In this document: positions 1 to 5,456 of the stretch, piece after piece
Position numbering within the stretch: position 1 is the stretch's first letter
Layout of the letters: the number at the start of each line of letters is the position of its first letter
Origin: Brevirhabdus sp.
GTDB taxonomy: Bacteria; Pseudomonadota; Alphaproteobacteria; Rhodobacterales; Rhodobacteraceae
Direction of reading: 5' to 3'
Assembly: GCA_024637315.1 (NCBI GenBank)
Contig: JAGXFH010000046.1
Span: forward strand, 1 to 45,587
Length of the DNA: 45,587 bases
The notes under the pieces: generated by a model
Database searches by the model: none
The model's input: the letters and a program-made list of their open reading frames with translations, nothing else
What the model was told of the DNA's origin: nothing
Program-made: the position numbers and the translations under genes

Positions 1-210
1 CCCGGCACGGTGGAAAGCCCGTCGCTGAAAGAACGGCTCGCCGCCACCGGCGATTACGACAAGGCGCACGCGTCCTTCACCGCCCGGCAACCCATGGGCC
101 GCTTCGGCACGCCCGAAGAGATCGCCGAAATGGTATGCTATCTTGCGGGCGATCTGGCCGCCTTCACCACCGGTCAGGCCCTGGCTGTCGACGGCGGGTG
201 GTCGACCTGA
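1..210 (+). CDS. SDR family oxidoreductase, C-terminal part (5' end outside window)
   Basis: This is the last 69 codons of a short-chain dehydrogenase/reductase, open from base 1 in frame 1. It begins with the P-G-T/V-x-S-P-S stretch that follows the catalytic YxxxK helix in SDR enzymes. It ends with the typical SDR close: M-G-R-F-G-T-P-E-E-I-A, then Y-L-A-G-D-L-A-A-F-T-T-G-Q and V-D-G-G-W-S. These are NAD(P)-dependent oxidoreductases of small alcohols or sugars; the substrate cannot be told because the cofactor and catalytic regions are missing. Its stop codon overlaps the start of the next gene by one base (TGATG), so the two are translationally coupled and probably act in one catabolic pathway. 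Confidence 0.9.
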   Translation, partial: PGTVESPSLKERLAATGDYDKAHASFTARQPMGRFGTPEEIAEMVCYLAGDLAAFTTGQALAVDGGWST

Positions 211-1358
211 TGGGCCTCGACCGCGCCGCGTCGATCGAGGATCTCCGGCAGCGCGCCAGGCGCCGGATCCCGCGCTTTGCCTTCGACCTGGTCGATGGCG
301 GTGCGGAATCCGAACGCAACCTGCGGCGCAACAGCGAAGCCTTCGAAGAGGTGCAGCTGACCCCCCGCTACATGGTCGATGTCTCGCAGATCGACACGCG
401 GGCAGAACTGTTCGGCCAGACCTATGCTGCCCCCTTTGGCATGGCCCCCATCGGGATGCTCAACGCCTTCTGGCCCGATGCCGACCTGACGCTCGCGCGA
501 CTGTGCGCGCGAGAGAATATTCCCTTTGTGGCAAGTTCGGCGGCGTCCACGACGCTTGAAAAGCTGGCCGAGGCTGCAGGGGGCAATGGCTGGTTCCAGT
601 TGTACGTGTCCGGTGACGCAGACGTGACCGAGGGGTTGATCGCGCGCGCAGAGGCGGCGGATTACGAGGTGATGATGGTGACCGCCGACGTCCCGGCCGC
701 GGGCAAGCGCGACCGGGATATCCGCAATCAGCTGAGCGTGCCGTTCCGGATCACGCCCGAAGTGCTGGTACAACTGGCCCTCCATCCGCGCTGGTCGCTG
801 GAAACCCTGCGCCATGGCAAACCGAACATCGCCAACTACGCCGACCTGCTGCAAAGTGCGACATCCTATGCCGACGTTCAGAAAACCCTGATCACGCCCA
901 GCTTCACCTGGGACGGTCTGCGGCATCTGCGTGACCGGTGGCGGGGAAAGCTGCTGGTAAAGGGGATCCTGCATGCCGAAGACGCGCTGCACTGCGCAGA
1001 GATCGGTTGCGACGGCATTGTCGTGTCGAACCACGGTGGGCGCCAGGTGGCCTTCGGCCCGCCCACGGTCGAGGCGTTGCCCGCCATCGCCGAGGCGCTG
1101 GACGGCCGGATCAGGATCATTCTCGACAGTGGCATTCGCCGCGGCGCCGACCTGCTGCGCGCCAGGGCGCTCGGTGCCGACTTCGCCCTTGCGGGGCGGG
1201 CACTGGCCTATGGTGTCGGCGCCGGGGGGGCAGCGGGGGCCGACCGGTCCATGGAGATCCTCAAGCTGGAACTGGTGCGCGCCCTGGGCCAGCTGGGAGT
1301 GCCTTGCTACAAGGACGTGGGGTCCTCCCACCTCGAATTGTCACCGCACCGAAACTGA
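210..1358 (+). CDS. FMN-dependent alpha-hydroxy-acid dehydrogenase (L-lactate/mandelate dehydrogenase type)
   Basis: A 382-aa protein of the usual length for the family of FMN-dependent (S)-2-hydroxy-acid oxidases and dehydrogenases. The family signature S-N-H-G-G-R-Q, holding the catalytic His and substrate-binding Arg, lies near residue 274, after a K-G-I-L stretch that supplies an FMN-phosphate lysine. The C-terminal D-S-G-I-R-R-G-x-D and G-R-A-L-A-Y-G segments are the FMN phosphate-binding loops. I chose the ATG at 210 because it overlaps the SDR stop and starts the conserved N-terminus; the reading frame itself opens further upstream. The enzyme oxidises a small 2-hydroxy acid to the 2-oxo acid; which acid is not clear. 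The coupled SDR suggests hydroxy-acid or sugar-acid catabolism unrelated to the T6SS. Confidence 0.92.
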   Translation: MGLDRAASIEDLRQRARRRIPRFAFDLVDGGAESERNLRRNSEAFEEVQLTPRYMVDVSQIDTRAELFGQTYAAPFGMAPIGMLNAFWPDADLTLARLCARENIPFVASSAASTTLEKLAEAAGGNGWFQLYVSGDADVTEGLIARAEAADYEVMMVTADVPAAGKRDRDIRNQLSVPFRITPEVLVQLALHPRWSLETLRHGKPNIANYADLLQSATSYADVQKTLITPSFTWDGLRHLRDRWRGKLLVKGILHAEDALHCAEIGCDGIVVSNHGGRQVAFGPPTVEALPAIAEALDGRIRIILDSGIRRGADLLRARALGADFALAGRALAYGVGAGGAAGADRSMEILKLELVRALGQLGVPCYKDVGSSHLELSPHRN

Positions 1359-1364
1359 TGGCTC

Positions 1365-1453
1365 GGGCCGCTCGCGCCAGCCGATTGCCGCGCTTCGCCC
1401 CGGCTGACGTAGTACCGGTACAGCCGCCCGCCTTGCAGGGTGTGCGTGGGCGG
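1365..1453 (-). pseudogene. Serine recombinase fragment (zinc-ribbon region), minus strand
   Basis: On the minus strand a short stretch translates as P-P-T-H-T-L-Q-G-G-R-L-Y-R-Y-Y-V-S-R. This matches the segment of large serine recombinases around the zinc-ribbon (T-H-T-x-K-x-G-R-x-Y-R-Y-Y-V-S). No recombinase-like sequence continues on either side in this frame, so it is a remnant. It abuts an oppositely oriented recombinase piece on the plus strand. The call rests on motif memory of a short segment. Confidence 0.45.
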
Positions 1454-1646
1454 GAACGCCGCGCCCACCGTGAGGCCGGTCATCGACGGCATTCGCCGCG
1501 AGGGCATCACCTCGCTGCGCGGCGTTGCGGCGGCGCTGAACGAACGCGGCATGCTGACAAGGCGCGGCGGACGCTGGCATGTGTCGAATGTGCGTAATCT
1601 GTTGAAAAGGACCGCGCGAAGAGGCAGCGGACTCAACGCAACATGA
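1440..1646 (+). pseudogene. Serine recombinase fragment (end of Recombinase domain), plus strand
   Basis: A 68-codon frame from a GTG. Its core (V-I-D-G-I-R-R-E-G-I-T-S-L-R-G-V-A-A-A-L-N-E-R-G, then R-R-G-G-R-W-H-V-S-N-V-R-N-L-L-K-R) is typical of the end of the Recombinase domain in large serine recombinases. In an intact protein the catalytic resolvase domain lies upstream and the zinc ribbon downstream; neither follows in this frame. I read it as a broken relic of a mobile element, not a working gene. It sits just right of the metabolic genes and just left of the T6SS island. Confidence 0.6.
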
Positions 1647-1808
1647 CGAAGGTCATCAGGAACCTGTACAGTTTGGCCACGACCGCATTCGGTAGGTATG
1701 GATCGTGAACCTGCGCCCGGCGTGAAGCTGACGGCCGTCGTCAGACCGGACCGAATTACCGTGGCATGCTAACCTGCAGGCTTGTACCTAATTGGCCGGG
1801 AGCGGGCG

Positions 1809-2063
1809 TCAGGCGCGTTTGACAAGGCGTATCAGGAACAGCAGGATCACCGCGCCGATGGTGGCATGGATTATGGCGCCGGCTATTCCAGATCCGATGC
1901 TCAGGCCCAGCCGTGGAAGAATGAGACCGGCCACAAATGCGCCCACGATCCCGACCACGATGTTGCCAAGCAGGCCGTAGCCATAGCCTTTGACGATCAG
2001 TCCCGCGAGCCAACCGGCAATCGCGCCGACAAGTAGAATAACGAACAGACTTTCGAGTGCCAT
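1809..2063 (-). CDS. GlsB/YeaQ/YmgE family small membrane protein
   Basis: An 84-aa protein made almost wholly of three hydrophobic helices with glycine-rich packing. The L-V-G-A-I-A-G-W-L-A-G near the start and the Y-G-L-L-G-N-I-V-V-G-I-V-G-A centre are the hallmark of the GlsB/YeaQ/YmgE (transglycosylase-associated) family. These are stress-induced inner-membrane proteins of unknown biochemical role. Length matches the family. It stands alone, with recombinase debris to its left and a decayed phage gene to its right, so it is probably not functionally tied to the T6SS. Confidence 0.93.
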   Translation of the reverse strand: MALESLFVILLVGAIAGWLAGLIVKGYGYGLLGNIVVGIVGAFVAGLILPRLGLSIGSGIAGAIIHATIGAVILLFLIRLVKRA

Positions 2064-2332
2064 CTTGGTTCCTCGCGCTCACCGGTGAAATCATCAGATC
2101 AACAAACAGCAGAGGCCGCAGAGCCACCGCTACTCGCAACGTGGCAGGGTGCAATCCCGGTCCTGTCAACCAAGAAGGCAGTGCATCTGGCCCAGATCGT
2201 CGGATCAGAAGGGCGCACTTCCGACCACGATCTACATTGCTTATCGCACACCGCGGACACCATTGACAGCAGCGATATGCGGGCCGTGTCCCGGTTCTCG
2301 CCAGCGAGGTTGGAAGGAAACTCGCGCTCGAC

Positions 2333-2605
2333 ATGGCGAACCACGATCCGGCGGCGTTCGAGGCGGCGGCACGGGCAGTCGGGTTCCTCGGCTTCGGCTT
2401 CTACCCGCGCTCTGGGTTTATCTCTGTCGACTTCGGCCCGGCGCGCGAATGGGGTGAACGCTTCCCAATCCGGGCCACAGCCTTCGCCGAGGACTCGCCC
2501 CCTGCGCGCGCAGTGCTGATGGACGCTCGCGGGGTCGGAATTGCCGACGCTCGTCGCCGCCTTCGTCATTTCGAGCCCTGTTTCTCGGCTGTCGTCTCGC
2601 TCTAG
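2333..2605 (+). pseudogene. Decayed phage-type M15 (YcbK-like) peptidase fragment
   Basis: The first about 65 residues after the ATG read like the C-terminal half of small M15 D-Ala-D-Ala carboxypeptidases/endolysins found in Rhodobacterales phages: D-P-A-A-F-E-A-A-A-R, G-F-Y-P-R-S-G-F, then V-D-x-G-P-A-R-x-W-G-E-R-F-P. The N-terminal half with the first zinc ligands is missing, and the usual H-V-D is S-V-D here, so a zinc-binding His is lost. The last about 20 codons do not look related and may come from a frame change. I infer a prophage relic. The frame's end overlaps the end of the converging minus-strand gene. Confidence 0.5.
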
Positions 2606-3048
2606 AATTTCCAGCTGAATTCGATCTTTGCCTTCTTGTCCTTGATCGAGATGTCGCCATTCGCCCGGACACCGCCACCGATGTCGAACCCTGGTTCCTT
2701 GTTCAGGATGTCGATATACCAGCGGTCCATGCCCTTTTGCCAGGCTGGCAGGGCATTCTTGTCGTCGGGCGCGTAGTCCTGCAGCATCTTGCTGATCCGC
2801 TTCGAAGTGGCCTCGGCCTCTTTCGCGTAGATCTTCTGGATGTCCTTGAGCTTCTTGTCGACTTCCTTGGCGCGCTTCTTCTCGTCAGGAGTCTTGGGCT
2901 TCTTTTTCTCCTTCTTCTCGTCGATCAGTTCCTTGGCTTCGTCAGCCTTTTTCTTGGTCTTCTGGGCCAGTTTCTTCACTTCGCCCTGAATGCCCTTCTT
3001 GGCGGCTTCGATCTTCTTCTTTTCTTCCTTCGGATCCGGTTCCGGCAT
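2602..3048 (-). CDS. Lysine-rich hypothetical protein
   Basis: A 148-aa protein not matched to a known family. Residues 1-90 are extremely rich in Lys and Glu (many K-K and E-K runs) and should form a long charged helix or coiled coil. Residues 95-148 are more ordinary and end in aromatic- and glycine-bearing sequence (W-x-K-G-M-D-R-W-Y near 103-111; final F-S-W-K-F), suggesting a small folded C-terminal domain. There is no signal peptide or membrane segment. It lies 67 bp downstream of the 303-aa gene on the same strand and is probably cotranscribed with it. A T6SS cargo or adaptor role is only a guess from location. Confidence 0.75.
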   Translation of the reverse strand: MPEPDPKEEKKKIEAAKKGIQGEVKKLAQKTKKKADEAKELIDEKKEKKKPKTPDEKKRAKEVDKKLKDIQKIYAKEAEATSKRISKMLQDYAPDDKNALPAWQKGMDRWYIDILNKEPGFDIGGGVRANGDISIKDKKAKIEFSWKF

Positions 3049-3115
3049 CCTGTCCTCCGCAGAGATTAAGGGTTAGACCCGGTTAGCGGAGCGAGCCCGC
3101 TGACCGCAGTCCTAG

Positions 3116-4027
3116 TCAGGCGAATTCGGCCAGCAAGGCATCCACGCCTCTTTCCAGTTCTTCCAGCTGCGACCTGCGGTTCTTGGCGGCTTCGGGGTCT
3201 GCGGCGCCGTCTGAGGGTTCTGTCGCGGGTGCCGCCTGCGTATCGCCGACCGCATCCTTCAGCGTGGCCTTCAACAGCGACAGGACCGAAGCTGACTTTT
3301 TCAGATCGCCCTCGATCTGTTTGCTGAACATATCGACAAGCGCATCGGTCTTCTTTGCCACACCGGCATTGGCGGTCTGCCGGGCGGTATCGATATCGCC
3401 GGACAGCTCTTCGAACTCCTTGCGCAGGACCTCGCGCAGAGCTTCTTCGGCGTCGTCACCGCTCGCGTCGTCGGCATCGCCGTCGTCGGAGGCCTCGGTC
3501 TGCTCCTGCGGCCCGACCTCTCCGGTGGCTTCCTCGACGGCCTCGCGGGTTTCCTCGTCAACCGCGTCATCGTCGCTTGCCGAGGGCGGTGCGGTCTCTT
3601 CCGGTGGGGGGGCATCGCCGCGCGGCGGTGTCGCCATCTGCAGTTCGTCTTCCTCATCGTCGTCGTCGTCGTCCGACAGTTCGCCGGCCGGGGTCTTTAT
3701 CACGAACTTGTAGGGCTGCCCGCGTTCGGCAAAGAACTTCTTTGCCATCTTGGGCAGGTTCTGCGGCGCGCTGTCATCGGTGCAATCAAGCTCGATGATC
3801 TTGCCCTTGACGCTCATCATGCCCATCGCCCCCTTGGGGCCGCCGCCGGCCTTCTTGGCGTTGCGCCACAAGATGTCGGGTGACTTTTTCAGATCGGTTT
3901 CCAGAACCAGCCCGTCCTTGCCGATCGAGAGCGCAAATTTGTAAGGCTTCTTGCGCGCTGCGGCGATCTTTTCGCCCAGGACAACGCCTTCTTCCTTCAG
4001 TTCTGACGGGGATTTCTTCTTTGCCAT
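3116..4027 (-). CDS. T6SS-linked hypothetical protein with shared N-terminal domain and acidic linker
   Basis: A 303-aa soluble protein. I chose the ATG at 4027 because GAGGAG lies just upstream; the frame is open 36 codons further but that part does not look coding. Residues about 18-116 align with the N-terminus of the 967-aa protein coded at 5457-8360: both have A-x-A-R-K, F-A-x-x-x-G, K-S-P-D-(I/V)-L, L-x-C and F-F-x-x-x-G-x-P in the same order. A run of Asp/Glu (about 119-128) and a long acidic, Ala/Thr-rich linker follow. Residues about 210-303 are predicted helical. I do not recognise the domain. Two co-located proteins sharing it suggests a common docking module, perhaps for T6SS components. 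Confidence 0.8.
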   Translation of the reverse strand: MAKKKSPSELKEEGVVLGEKIAAARKKPYKFALSIGKDGLVLETDLKKSPDILWRNAKKAGGGPKGAMGMMSVKGKIIELDCTDDSAPQNLPKMAKKFFAERGQPYKFVIKTPAGELSDDDDDDEEDELQMATPPRGDAPPPEETAPPSASDDDAVDEETREAVEEATGEVGPQEQTEASDDGDADDASGDDAEEALREVLRKEFEELSGDIDTARQTANAGVAKKTDALVDMFSKQIEGDLKKSASVLSLLKATLKDAVGDTQAAPATEPSDGAADPEAAKNRRSQLEELERGVDALLAEFA

Positions 4028-4412
4028 GCCAGACTCCTCGTTGACGAAAACATCCGTGTTCTCAAAATGATCCGGGTGACGGATGTTCCCCTGCGGGCTC
4101 AAAAATGGATGCGTCGGACGATTGACGCGGAACAAATTTCAATATCGACCTTATACCTCAATCCTGTAAGATCGCAAACCCGGTTTCCGCCGTGGTCAGG
4201 GATCCCGGCATCGTCAGAAATGCGGATTTGAGGCATATTTCACGAACTGATAACTTCTGGTCGCACCCTTGCAACAGGCGTAGCCACCCTATCGGGGGGC
4301 GCCAGTTGCCGGTGCTGAGCGGCACTTTTCAAAGCTCAATTTCAGAACGTGCCGCAACCAGCAGACCTGATCGGACAGACGGTTCCGCGATGGACGGAAT
4401 CGGCAAATTCAT
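4028..4412. other. Intergenic region with no gene seen
   Basis: No supported gene lies in these 385 bases. They hold the upstream region of the minus-strand 303-aa gene, including a possible promoter at 4150-4177. Frames through 4192-4412 on the plus strand give no recognisable protein. Confidence 0.5.
4150..4177 (-). promoter_or_regulatory. Possible sigma-70-type promoter for the 303-aa gene
   Basis: On the minus strand TTGCGA, 16 bases, then TATAAG. The -10 matches five of six consensus bases and the -35 four of six. It would leave a leader of about 115 bases before the ATG at 4027. This is by eye only. Confidence 0.3.
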
Positions 4413-4691
4413 TTGCGATGCCTCCGCTCTGAGGCGAGCCGGCTCAAGCTCGATACCTATCTGGCCAATGCGCTGGTCAGAGAGTTTCCGGCGCTGGAAC
4501 GGCAGCAGACCGAACCGGTCTACGAAAAGCTGCACGAAGACATCAAGGGCAAGATCGGGATCATCAGAAACTACGATATCGAAAAGGTGCAGGCTGCCGC
4601 AGACAAGGTGATCAAGGCCCATGACGCGACGGTCGAGATCGCCGACGATGCGCTTGACCCGATTGACACCATTCTGGGCGATGATGACTGA
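4413..4691 (+). CDS. Hypothetical protein, possibly the 3' remnant of a larger gene
   Basis: An open frame whose residues from about 8 onward look like a real soluble helical protein: ordinary composition, amphipathic spacing, and an acidic end D-T-I-L-G-D-D-D. The only starts are a TTG at 4413 or none; the frame is closed by TGA at 4368-4370 and no good ribosome site precedes the TTG. It may be a truncated gene whose 5' part was lost or lies in another frame: an ATG at 4391, one frame off, opens into a few plausible residues. I do not recognise it. It converges with the CpXC gene. Confidence 0.35.
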   Translation: MRCLRSEASRLKLDTYLANALVREFPALERQQTEPVYEKLHEDIKGKIGIIRNYDIEKVQAAADKVIKAHDATVEIADDALDPIDTILGDDD

Positions 4692-4751
4692 CAGCTGCAG
4701 GGGAGAGTGATCGTCATGGCGGCGCGATCCCCGTGCTGGCCCGCTCGTCCG

Positions 4752-5435
4752 TTACGATCCGCCGACGGCTGGCGAAATCCAGAGTCGCTGCAGGTCGACA
4801 AACCCTTGCTCGGGCAGGTGGGCCGAGGATTTCTGCCATGCCGGATCTGTCAATATCGACTGGTAAAGCCTTCTTTGAACTTGAAAAAAATCCATCGGCT
4901 CGGCGCCGCGACTCGTTATCCATCCGAAGTCCAGCAGCGGCCCGCGAGCGTCGAGCAGGCGAAGCTCCACCCCTTGCGCGACGGGATTGCCGGGACGGTT
5001 GCGCAGGATCGCAAGTTTGGTCATTTCGACGGCCGTATCGTTCAGACCATGCTCTGTTATCATCAGCTTTTCGCGTAGCGCCGGCCAGCCGAATGTCAGA
5101 CGGGGGCGAAGCGCCGCACCAATTTCCTGCGCCGCCTTTGGGGCTGCATCGCCATGGCTTTCCTTGAAGGCCGAGAGTGCCTCTGTCTCCTGACGCTGCC
5201 AGTCGGACAGCATGTCAGCGGGCCGCGCACTGATCCAAAGACCCGCTTGCGTATCGGAATAGGTCAGCGCTGGTTCGGTTCGAAACACCTCACCACAAGC
5301 CGCGCAGGTGATGCGCTGAAGCGCATCGGTCAGAATCGCCTCGCTTGCCTCCGACCCGATGCTCGCGAAGTACTTGGCCGGCACGACAGCCGCGCAAGCG
5401 GGGCAGGGGCAGTCCTGCAGTTCAGACAGGGCCAT
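4752..5435 (-). CDS. CpXC domain protein
   Basis: A 227-aa protein. The N-terminus has C9-P-C-P-A-C14 and, about 30 residues later, C-A-A-C, the paired cysteine knuckles of the CpXC domain, a putative zinc-ribbon domain of unknown function. Residues 60-227 are mixed alpha/beta with conserved-looking tryptophans (F-G-W-P near 115, F-G-W-I near 170). It is cytoplasmic, with no signal or membrane segment. It starts 21 bp after the end of the 967-aa gene on the same strand, so the two are very likely cotranscribed. That pairing could be partner and chaperone, or toxin and immunity, but nothing in the sequence decides it. Confidence 0.8.
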   Translation of the reverse strand: MALSELQDCPCPACAAVVPAKYFASIGSEASEAILTDALQRITCAACGEVFRTEPALTYSDTQAGLWISARPADMLSDWQRQETEALSAFKESHGDAAPKAAQEIGAALRPRLTFGWPALREKLMITEHGLNDTAVEMTKLAILRNRPGNPVAQGVELRLLDARGPLLDFGWITSRGAEPMDFFQVQRRLYQSILTDPAWQKSSAHLPEQGFVDLQRLWISPAVGGS

Positions 5436-5456
5436 CAGCGGAGCCTTTCACCGGGA

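Noticed and set aside
3183-3713. Plus-strand Ser-rich open frame opposite the 303-aa gene
   Set aside because: The Ser runs are the reverse of the Asp/Glu codon runs in the real acidic linker.
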